A DNA stretch of 64,000 nt. Origin: JAOSJT01 sp035362335. GTDB lineage: Bacteria > Bacteroidota > Ignavibacteria > SZUA-365. Location: NCBI GenBank assembly GCA_035362335.1, contig DAOSDL010000020.1, positions 17,603-81,602 of the forward strand. The letters are read 5' to 3'. The stretch's first letter is position 1. The number at the start of each line of letters is the position of its first letter. Shown one piece after another: positions 26,469-35,297 of the stretch. The notes below the pieces were generated by a model. The model did not search any database. It saw only the letters and a list, made by a program, of their open reading frames with translations, and was not told the DNA's origin. Made by a program: the position numbers and the translations under genes.

Positions 26469-27805
26469 AACTCTGGGAACAAGGCCACGCCACGGCAAGT
26501 GATGTGGAGCATTTCACCGTGGGCAACGATCGGCACCTCGATCTGGAACTCGCGCCCTACGATGTGTTGGGTTCGCTCGCGCATGTGCGCATGCTCGAGG
26601 CCTGCGGATTGTTGACCGCCAGCGATGCGGGCATGCTGCGCCGTGCCCTGCGCGCGTTGATGCACAGTATCGAGACGGGGGAATTCCGCATCGACGATGG
26701 GGTGGAGGATGTGCACTCGCAGGTGGAGTTCGCCCTCACCGCCTCCTGCGGCGAAGCGGGCGCACGCGTTCACACCGCGCGCTCGCGCAACGATCAGGTG
26801 CTGCTCGATATCAAGCTCTACCTGCGCGACCGACTCCGTGCGCTGGTGGACGAGGTGACGGCGCTCGCGGAGGCGCTGCTCGACCGCGCCGAGGAGCATC
26901 GCGACGTGCCCTTGCCCGGCTACACGCATTTGCAGGTGGCCATGCCCTCGAGTTTCGGACTGTGGTTCGGCGCCTGGGCCGAAGCTCTCGCCGACGATGT
27001 GATGGCGGTGCATGCGGCGTATCGGCTGGCGGACCGCAATCCGCTGGGTTCGGCCGCGGGCTACGGTTCGTCCTTTCCCATTGATCGCGACATGACCACG
27101 GCACTGTTGGGTTTCGAGGACATGCATGTGAACGCGGTCAACGCGCAGCTTGCGCGTGGAAAAACCGAGCGCGCCGCCGCCGAAGCGCTCGCCACCGTGG
27201 CGTCCACCCTGGGGCGCTTCGCCATGGACGTGTGTCTCTACACGTCCGGGAATTTCGGTTTTATGGAATTGGACAGGAGTTTCACCACAGGTTCCAGCAT
27301 CATGCCGCACAAGCGGAATCCCGATGTGTTCGAATTGCTGCGCGCGAAGTGCAACCGCGTGCAGTCCGTGCCGCATACCATCACCTTGATCACGGCCAAC
27401 CTGCCCTCGGGCTATCACCGCGACATGCAGATACTCAAGGACGTGCTGTTCCCCGCCTTCGGCGATCTCCTCGCATGCGTACGCATTGCGCGCGAGGCGC
27501 TGGCGGTATTGACCGTGCGTGGCGACATACTCGATGATGCGCGCTACCGCCACCTGCACACCGTGGATGCGGTGCATGCCCTGGTTGCGCGCGGCACACC
27601 GTTCAGAACCGCCTACAGGATGGTAGCATCGGAAATAGAAGCCAATACCTACACACCCCCCGCCGAGATTGCCCATACGCATATCGGAAGCATCGGCAAT
27701 CCCGGCATCGAACGCATTCGCGAGCGCCTGCGCCGGGAATGCGCCGCCTTTCCCTTCGATCGCCGCGACGCGGCCTTTGCCGCGCTGCTGACGGACGAGG
27801 ACTGA
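26465..27805 (+). CDS. argH: Argininosuccinate lyase
   Basis: Last step of arginine synthesis, splitting argininosuccinate to arginine and fumarate. The 446 residues carry the fumarase/lyase signature GSSIMPHKRNPD, THLQVAMPS and ARSRNDQVLLD. It starts in the argE stop (ATGA) and closes the arginine operon. A possible two-way terminator follows at 27807-27834 before the convergent symporter gene. Confidence 0.97.
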   Translation: MKLWEQGHATASDVEHFTVGNDRHLDLELAPYDVLGSLAHVRMLEACGLLTASDAGMLRRALRALMHSIETGEFRIDDGVEDVHSQVEFALTASCGEAGARVHTARSRNDQVLLDIKLYLRDRLRALVDEVTALAEALLDRAEEHRDVPLPGYTHLQVAMPSSFGLWFGAWAEALADDVMAVHAAYRLADRNPLGSAAGYGSSFPIDRDMTTALLGFEDMHVNAVNAQLARGKTERAAAEALATVASTLGRFAMDVCLYTSGNFGFMELDRSFTTGSSIMPHKRNPDVFELLRAKCNRVQSVPHTITLITANLPSGYHRDMQILKDVLFPAFGDLLACVRIAREALAVLTVRGDILDDARYRHLHTVDAVHALVARGTPFRTAYRMVASEIEANTYTPPAEIAHTHIGSIGNPGIERIRERLRRECAAFPFDRRDAAFAALLTDED

Positions 27806-27806
27806 C

Positions 27807-27834
27807 GTCGGCGCTGCGCGAACGTTGCGGCGAC
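27807..27834. terminator. Possible two-way terminator between argH and the symporter gene
   Basis: GTCGGCGC at 27807-27814 and GCGGCGAC at 27827-27834 pair with one mismatch, in the 39-base gap between two convergent genes. There is no clear T run on either side. Confidence 0.4.
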
Positions 27835-27844
27835 CGGTTGCGAA

Positions 27845-29449
27845 TCAGGCGAAATACATCCAGAGGAAAAGCAGCACCGCCACGAGCAGCACGGATGCCG
27901 CGATATTCCAGCGACGCATGGCGCTGCGGCGTGGCGCTTCGCGCGGCGTGTCGGCCAGCGTGAGGTTGCGCAGCGAACCCTCGGCGGGCGCCGCTCCGGG
28001 GAGACTCACCGCCACAAACACCAGTGAGCAGATGGCGAAGAGCAGTACGGCGACATGCAGAAAATTCACCGTCGCCGCCTGTACGAGCCAGGGCGTTTCG
28101 AAAGGCCGCACCTTGTGCGTCAGCTCCAGAACGAAGCGCAGCATGCCCAACAGCAGACCGGTGAGCAGCGCCGCCATCGCGCCCCTCGCCGTGCCCCGCC
28201 GCCAGAGAATGCCGAATAAAAACACCGCCGCGATGGGCGGGGCGATGTAGCCCTGCACGCTCTGCAAATACACGTACATGCGCTCGTCGCTGAGCATGCC
28301 GATGAAGGGAATCCAGAGCAAGCCCAACCCCACCATCGCCACGGTCACCACGCGTCCCACCAACACCGTGCGCCGATCATCGGCGTCGGGCCGCAGCTTG
28401 CGGTAAATGTCCATGGTGAACAGTGTGGACGTGGAATTGAACATCGCGCTGAGCGAGGACATGAGCGCGGCGAGCAGACCAGCCACCACGAGGCCCTTGA
28501 TGCCGCTCGGCAGCAGTGTGGTGACCATCCACGCATAGCTGCGATCCCCCGTGACGGTGCCATCGGACAGCGCGTAGGCGATGAGGCCGGGCAGTACCAG
28601 CAGGAACACCGGCAGGATTTTCAAAAAACCGGCGAAAATCGTGCCCGCCTGCGCATGGTCCAGATTGCGCGCGCTGAGCACGCGCTGCACGATGTACTGA
28701 TCCGTACACCAGTACCAGATGCCGAGTATCGGCGCGCCAAACACGATGCCCGTCCAGGGAAAATCCGGATCGCTCATGGGCTTGAACATGTGCCAGAAAT
28801 CCGGCGGCGTGGCAGCCACCACCGCATTCCAACCACCCGCTTCCTGCAAGCCGAGCACTGTCAGCAGCAGCGATCCCGCGATGAGCAGCACCATTTGCAC
28901 CACATCCGTGTAGATCACGGCGCTCAAACCGCCGAGCACCGTGTACACACCGGTGATCAGCACGATCACCACGGCCGAAGTGTACATGTCCCACCCCACC
29001 ACGGCGTGCAGCAGTATGCCGCCTGCGTACAGCGAGATGGAAATTTTGGTGAGCACATACGCCACGATGGAAATGCCGCTCAGGTACCAGCGGGCCGACG
29101 GGCCGTAGCGTCGTTCGAGGAATTCGGGCATGGTGAACACCCCCGAACGCAGATAGAACGGTGTGAACACCCAGCCGAGCAGCAACACGATCAGGCAGGC
29201 CAGCCATTCGAAATGCCCCACCGCGAGTCCGGATTTGGAACCCGTGCCCGCCAGCCCCAGCAAATGCTCGCTGGATATGTTCGTGGCGAAAAGCGAGGCG
29301 CCGATGGCGATCCACCCCACGGATCGTCCGGCGAGAAAATATCCTTCGCGCGTGCCGCCGCGTCGCGTGAAATACACGCCGATGCCGATCACGAGCAGGA
29401 TGTAGACGACAACGATGCCGATGTCGAGAGCGGAGAAACTGGCGGACAT
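27845..29449 (-). CDS. Sodium/solute symporter (SSS family, SGLT-like)
   Basis: A 534-residue inner-membrane protein with about 14 membrane helices. The SSS signature GGLSAVIYTDVVQMVLL and the early GYFLAGRSVGWIAIGASLFATNISSEHLLGLAG are typical of the SGLT branch, which brings in sugars and similar solutes with sodium. GGAGG at 29456-29460 lies six bases before the start. It is monocistronic on the minus strand, downstream of and in the same direction as the phosphatase gene at 29666. The substrate is unknown; sugar is likeliest from the SGLT-like motifs. Confidence 0.92.
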   Translation of the reverse strand: MSASFSALDIGIVVVYILLVIGIGVYFTRRGGTREGYFLAGRSVGWIAIGASLFATNISSEHLLGLAGTGSKSGLAVGHFEWLACLIVLLLGWVFTPFYLRSGVFTMPEFLERRYGPSARWYLSGISIVAYVLTKISISLYAGGILLHAVVGWDMYTSAVVIVLITGVYTVLGGLSAVIYTDVVQMVLLIAGSLLLTVLGLQEAGGWNAVVAATPPDFWHMFKPMSDPDFPWTGIVFGAPILGIWYWCTDQYIVQRVLSARNLDHAQAGTIFAGFLKILPVFLLVLPGLIAYALSDGTVTGDRSYAWMVTTLLPSGIKGLVVAGLLAALMSSLSAMFNSTSTLFTMDIYRKLRPDADDRRTVLVGRVVTVAMVGLGLLWIPFIGMLSDERMYVYLQSVQGYIAPPIAAVFLFGILWRRGTARGAMAALLTGLLLGMLRFVLELTHKVRPFETPWLVQAATVNFLHVAVLLFAICSLVFVAVSLPGAAPAEGSLRNLTLADTPREAPRRSAMRRWNIAASVLLVAVLLFLWMYFA

Positions 29450-29572
29450 GCACGGCCTCCGGCGTGTGGTGGAACGGCGGATGGTGAAATCGGAACGGCT
29501 TATCCCTTATGCCGCGTGCCGTCACGCGTTGCGCCTGTGTGCTTGCGTCGGCACATCGGATAATCCGGCGGT

Positions 29573-29589
29573 GCTTCCCGGCGGGAAGC
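29573..29589 (-). terminator. Hairpin between the SpoIIE phosphatase and symporter genes
   Basis: GCTTCCC at 29573-29579 and GGGAAGC at 29583-29589 form a perfect 7-bp stem with a three-base loop. A second stem (GCGCGC at 29641-29646 and 29657-29662) lies next to the phosphatase stop codon. Neither has a clear T tail. Confidence 0.35.
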
Positions 29590-29665
29590 GCGTTGCGATG
29601 TCCGCAAATCTTGCGAATACCCGCGTCAATGGCAAGCCGTGCGCGCAGTTTGCAACGCGCGCGGT

Positions 29666-32131
29666 TTACAGCACGCGCAGTACCACCATGGTCATGTCGT
29701 CGTGCTGCTCGGCCTTGCCGGCGAAGCGCCGGGTTTCGCGATACATGCTTTCGAGAATTTCGGCCGCACTGCCGCCTTCCTGTCGCTGGAGAATGCTGCG
29801 CAGGCGCTCCTCGCCGAATTCCTCGCGGCGGCGCGTCATAGCCTCGGGGTAGCCGTCGGTGTACAGCACGAACACATCGCCACGGCGAATGTCGAGCGTG
29901 ATTTCCTCGATGGCGCTGTCGAACAGCGCGCCACGCTCGAAGCCCAGCGCCATGCCGCGGGACTGCACCACCTCCACCGGACCTTCGGCATTGCGCCGCA
30001 TCAGCGGCGTATGCCCGGCCCGCGCAAAGGTCACGCTCATCGCTTCCATGTCGAACACCGCGTAAATCATGCTGATGAAATGCCCGCGCTCGACGTTTTC
30101 ATAGAACAGCCGGTTGAGTTCGCTCAACACCCGCGTGGGTGAAGCGGTGCCGCGCCCGAGGGCCTTGAGAAAGCCCTTGGTGAGTGTCATGTAAAATGCG
30201 GCCTGCGTGCCCTTGCCCGACACGTCGCCAATGGCCACGCCCAATTTGCCGTCGCCGTGATCGATGAAGTCGTAGTAGTCGCCGCCCACCTCCATCGCAG
30301 GCGCGCAACGCGAGGCGATGTCCAGCCCGGGAATACGCGGATCGCTTTTCGGCAGAAAACTCATCTGCACGTCGCGGGCGATTTCCAGTTCGCGCGACAG
30401 GCGCTGCCGCTCCGAGATATGCCGCTGAAAACGCGGCGCGATGGCGTCGTAATCCTGCACCGTGTCGCGTGTGCGCAAGGCCGCCAATCCCCACAGCAGC
30501 AGCAGCACGCCCGCCAACGGCAGCAACAAGGCATCGGTATGGTACGGAGCGTTCCACGGAAGCAAGAGTGCCGCACCCTGATGTATCACCAGCGCGATGA
30601 ACAAGGCGATGAAGGCACTCAGCGCATCGGATGAGATGAAGGTGATGATGATTATGCCCACCATCACCGCGGTGACCGCAATGCCCGTGGGCTCGGGTTC
30701 GAGCGACAGCGGATTGGCCATCGCTCCTACCAGCGCCGCTATCGGCACGAGCAGCAGGGGAGAGGATATGCGCGCGCGCAAAAAGGAGACGAAGAACAGA
30801 ATCGCGAAGGTGAAATAGAACAATCCCTTGCCCAGCGATTCGGCCAGCACATACAGCGCGGGCGAGAAAAAGTCGAATTGCTCGAAGCCCGTGTCGGAAT
30901 GCTCGATGATCCACACCGCCGAGAATGGCGAGAACAGCCACAGCAGCAGCAGGCCCGCTCCGGCCACGGACACACCGCTGCCGAGACCACGCAGCACGGC
31001 GTGCCCCACTTTCGAGTGGAGCAGGTGACCGGATTTCAGCAAATCGATGGGAATGAAGGTGTCTTTCCACACTTCGCGCGCCACCGATTCGCCCACGGCC
31101 GTGACGGCCACCAGCGCCGCTCCCACCATGACGGGTGCGATGAGCAAGGGCACGAGCACTTCCGCCTGTAGCACACCCTCGCGCTGCACCTGCAGGAAAA
31201 ACCAGATGGAGAACAGCAGCGCCACCAGCACACCGAGGCCCAGAGCGGTGCGGAAACCGATTTCATAGGCACGCAGACGTTTGATGCCCACCACGAGAAT
31301 GAGCACGGAAATGCCCAGATAGAACAGCGCCTTGGCGATGTCCACCGGAATACTCGCGGTATGGTCCGCCTTCGGATCCACGTTGCGGCGCGACAAGGTG
31401 ACGGACGACGGTGTGAGTCCGGCCATGACCACACGCGCATCCATGCTGTCGCGCAGGGCCGGCATCCACACTGCCCAGCGCACGGTGCATTTGCGCTGTG
31501 TCCGCATATCCTCGCAGGTCCAATGCACCTCGCCCGCCGAGGAGGCGAGGGGCAGACTATCGCCCACGGCCACCGCGTCCAGCGGAAGCGGCACGCCTTC
31601 GGGTAAATGTTCGCGTGCCAGCGCCCTCACCCGCGCCAGCACTGCGCGCGGGGGAGGGAAGCCCAGCGCGGCCGAATCGGCGAAAGGCAGGGCGAGCGAA
31701 CGCAGCGCCCCGCGGGTATCGTATTGTGCGCGTATATCGCCGTTGATCAGGCGCTCGATATTCACCGTACTGCCGCCCGAGATGTTGATGGTTTCCGCAT
31801 CCTGCGGATCGATGCGGAACATGCGTACTTTCCACTGATAACCCTGCCCGCTGCGACGCATGAAGTCCACGGCCGCATCCGCATCCTGTTCGCGATATGC
31901 CCGCGCCATGGCGTCCTTGTCCTGATGCAGCGCGGGGATGATGGCGTATTGCACCGTGTCCACGCCGATATCGCGCAACAAGGCGCGCGCCCGCTCGCGG
32001 ATCAGCTCGTCGTCGGCCTCCATGGCGGGGGCGGCGAGGGGGTGCAACCGCGGGTACAGCCAGATCAGAAGCAACGCGCCGACCGCGCCCGCGGTCAGCC
32101 AAATCATCGTGATGCTACGTTCGTTCCGCAT
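29666..32131 (-). CDS. Membrane-bound SpoIIE-type protein phosphatase
   Basis: An 821-residue protein with a Met start at 32131. An N-terminal helix (MIWLTAGAVGALLLIWLYP) anchors a soluble region of about 250 residues, followed by many membrane helices and a C-terminal PP2C/SpoIIE serine phosphatase domain. Metal-binding motifs are EVGGDYYDF, GDVSGKGTQAA, VLYTDGYPEA and QHDDMTMVV. Such RsbU-like enzymes usually dephosphorylate anti-sigma antagonists in partner-switching systems; no antagonist gene is next to it. It is divergent from a second SpoIIE phosphatase. No strong ribosome site was found, so the start is moderately sure. Confidence 0.88.
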   Translation of the reverse strand: MRNERSITMIWLTAGAVGALLLIWLYPRLHPLAAPAMEADDELIRERARALLRDIGVDTVQYAIIPALHQDKDAMARAYREQDADAAVDFMRRSGQGYQWKVRMFRIDPQDAETINISGGSTVNIERLINGDIRAQYDTRGALRSLALPFADSAALGFPPPRAVLARVRALAREHLPEGVPLPLDAVAVGDSLPLASSAGEVHWTCEDMRTQRKCTVRWAVWMPALRDSMDARVVMAGLTPSSVTLSRRNVDPKADHTASIPVDIAKALFYLGISVLILVVGIKRLRAYEIGFRTALGLGVLVALLFSIWFFLQVQREGVLQAEVLVPLLIAPVMVGAALVAVTAVGESVAREVWKDTFIPIDLLKSGHLLHSKVGHAVLRGLGSGVSVAGAGLLLLWLFSPFSAVWIIEHSDTGFEQFDFFSPALYVLAESLGKGLFYFTFAILFFVSFLRARISSPLLLVPIAALVGAMANPLSLEPEPTGIAVTAVMVGIIIITFISSDALSAFIALFIALVIHQGAALLLPWNAPYHTDALLLPLAGVLLLLWGLAALRTRDTVQDYDAIAPRFQRHISERQRLSRELEIARDVQMSFLPKSDPRIPGLDIASRCAPAMEVGGDYYDFIDHGDGKLGVAIGDVSGKGTQAAFYMTLTKGFLKALGRGTASPTRVLSELNRLFYENVERGHFISMIYAVFDMEAMSVTFARAGHTPLMRRNAEGPVEVVQSRGMALGFERGALFDSAIEEITLDIRRGDVFVLYTDGYPEAMTRRREEFGEERLRSILQRQEGGSAAEILESMYRETRRFAGKAEQHDDMTMVVLRVL

Positions 32132-32415
32132 GGATGTGTGTTCTCGAGTGGTGGAGGAAATTCCTCTGCCGGCGCAACAGTGGCGGCGCGGTCGCGTATA
32201 CGCAACAATTGTGCGCAAGGTTACCGTTGGCGCGGCACCGCAACAAGCTCCGCGGAGCCGCCACGACCGTCGCGGACCGCGCGTGCGGCCGCCCTGTGAT
32301 GGAGGATTTAAAATGCGTTATTTTTCCCATATTACACATTTGATTTCCTAGCATCGTCCTCCCTCGGACGCGTGCTTTTTTCCCGATCGTTTCCTCATCA
32401 GTGGTGGATTGCGGT
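32132..32415. other. Divergent promoter region of two SpoIIE phosphatase genes
   Basis: A 284-base gap with an AT-rich island near 32305-32352. TATTTTTC at 32319-32326 (plus strand) resembles the -7 box of the porin promoter, but no TTG lies about 20 bases upstream. The promoters cannot be placed firmly. Confidence 0.35.
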
Positions 32416-35211
32416 ATGAGTATCATGGAGCGATGGTCCCCCCGCGCGATACGGTTCACGTACTCGGTGTTCGCGATACTCGTACTCGCGATCGCAAGCT
32501 ACAATCTGCTGCATGTGCTCTGGTGGCGCGTGCCGAGCAATGATCAATGCGAGTGGAAGCAAATTTTCAGCGACACCACGGCGGTGTATGTGGATCGGCC
32601 GGCGGAGAAACAGCGCGAACCCTACACGCAGCCAGCGGATGGCCGTGGCCTCGATGCCGGCGATCTTGTGCTGGCCGTGAACGGCAAGTCGATACGTTCG
32701 GCGGCGGAGGCGGTGGCGCTTATTAAAAGCGCAGCGCATGGCGACACGATTCAACTGCGCGTGGATCGCGACCATCGGGTGCGAGAAGTGTACGCGGTTC
32801 GTGACACCGCCAACGTGGCTATCCCGTTCGTGCTGTATGATCACCCGGCCATGACGCTGGTGATCACGAACATCGTGCCCGACGGTGTGACCGAGCAGGC
32901 CGGAGCGCTGGATGGCGACACGCTTGTGCGCATTGACGGTGTGAGTACACGGATGAAGCGCGGAGCGCAGTTCCAGCTCAATCTGCATCCCGCCGGCAGC
33001 GTGGCGACCTTCACCATTCTGCGCGACGGTCACGAGCGCACACTGAAGGTGCGCGTACTCAAGACCTTCAACTACACGTATTTCGCGCTCTTCCTACTGG
33101 GGCTCGGCTTCCTGCTCATGGGATGGATTGTGGTGATGTCGCGTCCCGAAGGCGCCCTGCAGCGACACTTCGCCCGTTACGGCATTCTGGTGTTGTTGTT
33201 CTTCAGCATGATGCAATTGAACATCGGCCCGCTGTACGATCCGATGGTCAAGGTGTACATCATGCTGGTGCTGTTCTTCATCACGCGCACCTTCGCCGCG
33301 CCGGTGTTCATCACGTTCTTCTTCCGCTTCCCCTACGAGAAGGCGGCGGCCTCGCGGCGGTGGGTGACGGTGTTGCTGTACGCACTCACGATGCTGGCGA
33401 GCGGGGTGATTCTGGAGTACAATTTCCGCCACCTCGGCTGGGTGCCGCCCATGTGGCTGCTGCGCGCCGCCGATTTGCTGCCGATGACCTACTTCTTCGC
33501 CGGCTTGATTGTATTCGCGCACAGTTACTTCACCATCAAGGAAAAGGAGCGCCGCAAGCAACTGCGCCCCATTCTGCAATCCACCTTGATCGGTGTGGCG
33601 GTGTTCATTTACGTGGCGGTGATTGCCACCACCTATCCGCTGGTGATTTTCCTGCAGCCCTATCTCATGCTGCCGGCGTTGCTCTTCATCGGCATCCCAC
33701 CGGCGTTCGGCTACGCCATGTTCAAACACCGCCTGATGGATGTGACGGTGATCGTCAAACGCAGTCTCATCTACGGCGCCATCACGGCAACCATCGCGGC
33801 GGTGTACCTGGGGTTCGTGTTCGGCCTGGGGAGTTTGCTGGGACTGGTGCTCGATGAAACGGACAACAAGCTCCTTTCGCTGATTGCCTTCGTGCTCATC
33901 GCGCTGATGTTCGATCCGCTCAAGCGGCGCGTGCAGCGCATGGTGGACCGCATCTTTTATCAGGAGCGGTACAACTATCAGCAGGCGCTGCTCGAATTCA
34001 GCCGGGAGTTGCCCCGGCAGATCAAGCTGGAGGAAATTCTTTCCTCCATGGTTTCGCGCATTTCCTCCACCATGCATGTGGAAAAAGTGGCAGTGGGCCT
34101 GTGCGACGACGAGCACGGCTGCCATATCGTGAGCAAGAACATCGACGAGCAATGCTGCCAATTCGGACATTCGCAAGGGGGATTGCTGGCGGCGCTGCGC
34201 GAGAGCCGCGCGCCGGTGTCGGTGGCGCTGGTCGACGAGTTGCCGGGCATTGTCGATGCCGGCGACCGCGAGCAGATCAAGAAATCCGGCATCGTGCTCG
34301 TGGTGCCGATGTTTCTGCAGGATCGCCTGATCGGCGCGATCAATGTGGGCCCGAAGATGAGCGGCAAGGTGTACTCGCAGGAGGACATCGACCTGCTTTC
34401 CACCGTGGCGGGACAGGCAGCCATCGCCATCGAGAATGCGCGTCTGCATGCGTCCGAGATGGAGAAGCAGAAAATCACCGAGCAGCTCCGCATCGCGCAG
34501 CGTATACAGCAGGGGCTGCTGCCGCAGGAAAGCCCCGACGTTCCCACGCTCGACATTTCCGGCGTGTCCATTCCCGCGATGAGCGTGGGTGGCGATTACT
34601 TCGATTACATCGCGCTGCCCGACGACCGCCTGCTGGTGGTGGTGGGCGATGTGTCCGGCAAGGGCATTTCGGCGGCGCTGTACATGGCCAAGGTGCAGGG
34701 ACTGTTGCGCTTCGCCGCGCAAACGCATTCCTCGCCCTGCGAAATGCTCAGCAGCGTCAACCGTCACCTCTACGAAGGCATGGAGCGCAATTCCTTCATC
34801 ACGCTCATACTGGCGCTGTTCGACCTCCGCGCCATGCGCCTGACCCTCTGCCGCGCGGGCCACACCCCGCCGCTGGTGCTGATGAACGGCGACACGCACT
34901 ATCTTACCGCCGAGGGCATGGGCCTCGGATTGGAGAAGGGTCCCGTGTTCGACCAGAGTCTGCGCGAAGTGCAGGTGAAGCTCGAGCCCAATGGTCTGGT
35001 GCTACTGTACTCCGATGGCCTGACCGAAGCGATGGACCGCGAGCGCAATCTCTTCGGCGAGGATCGACTGCTGGATCTCGTGCAATCCTACAAACATCTC
35101 CCCGCGGGCGCGCTGCAGGAGGTGGTGCTGCGCGATGTGCAGATACATCGCGGTGTGGCCGAGCAGAACGACGACATCACCATGGTGGTGATCCGCGTTC
35201 GGGAGTCGTGA
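32416..35211 (+). CDS. PDZ-membrane-GAF-SpoIIE phosphatase
   Basis: A 931-residue signalling protein. After one membrane helix come two PDZ-like units (GRGLDAGDLVLAVNGKSI, and DGVTEQAGALDGDTLVRIDG), which should lie in the periplasm. Then about eight membrane helices, a linker helix (RRVQRMVDRIFYQERYNYQQ), a GAF domain (about residues 535-685) and a C-terminal SpoIIE PP2C domain with SVGGDYFDY, GDVSGKGISAA, LLYSDGLTEAM and QNDDITMVV. The likely role is to turn an envelope signal into dephosphorylation of a cytoplasmic antagonist. The start is ATG 32416; GTG 32401 and ATG 32425 are possible. It is divergent from the other SpoIIE gene. Confidence 0.88.
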   Translation: MSIMERWSPRAIRFTYSVFAILVLAIASYNLLHVLWWRVPSNDQCEWKQIFSDTTAVYVDRPAEKQREPYTQPADGRGLDAGDLVLAVNGKSIRSAAEAVALIKSAAHGDTIQLRVDRDHRVREVYAVRDTANVAIPFVLYDHPAMTLVITNIVPDGVTEQAGALDGDTLVRIDGVSTRMKRGAQFQLNLHPAGSVATFTILRDGHERTLKVRVLKTFNYTYFALFLLGLGFLLMGWIVVMSRPEGALQRHFARYGILVLLFFSMMQLNIGPLYDPMVKVYIMLVLFFITRTFAAPVFITFFFRFPYEKAAASRRWVTVLLYALTMLASGVILEYNFRHLGWVPPMWLLRAADLLPMTYFFAGLIVFAHSYFTIKEKERRKQLRPILQSTLIGVAVFIYVAVIATTYPLVIFLQPYLMLPALLFIGIPPAFGYAMFKHRLMDVTVIVKRSLIYGAITATIAAVYLGFVFGLGSLLGLVLDETDNKLLSLIAFVLIALMFDPLKRRVQRMVDRIFYQERYNYQQALLEFSRELPRQIKLEEILSSMVSRISSTMHVEKVAVGLCDDEHGCHIVSKNIDEQCCQFGHSQGGLLAALRESRAPVSVALVDELPGIVDAGDREQIKKSGIVLVVPMFLQDRLIGAINVGPKMSGKVYSQEDIDLLSTVAGQAAIAIENARLHASEMEKQKITEQLRIAQRIQQGLLPQESPDVPTLDISGVSIPAMSVGGDYFDYIALPDDRLLVVVGDVSGKGISAALYMAKVQGLLRFAAQTHSSPCEMLSSVNRHLYEGMERNSFITLILALFDLRAMRLTLCRAGHTPPLVLMNGDTHYLTAEGMGLGLEKGPVFDQSLREVQVKLEPNGLVLLYSDGLTEAMDRERNLFGEDRLLDLVQSYKHLPAGALQEVVLRDVQIHRGVAEQNDDITMVVIRVRES

Positions 35212-35297
35212 TCCGTTACTCGTTCGGTGAATGCCGCGGTTTGCGGCGCAGTGCGAATTTCCCGATGTTTTAAGGATGTTGCACTGTTGGAGCCGCC

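Noticed and set aside
33094..34899. Long His/Gln/Arg-rich open frame on the minus strand
   Set aside because: It is the antisense of the PDZ/GAF/SpoIIE gene, has low-complexity composition and no domain.
27845..35211. Horizontal transfer of the symporter and phosphatase region
   Set aside because: Base use looks like the neighbours and there are no integrase, transposase or tRNA borders.
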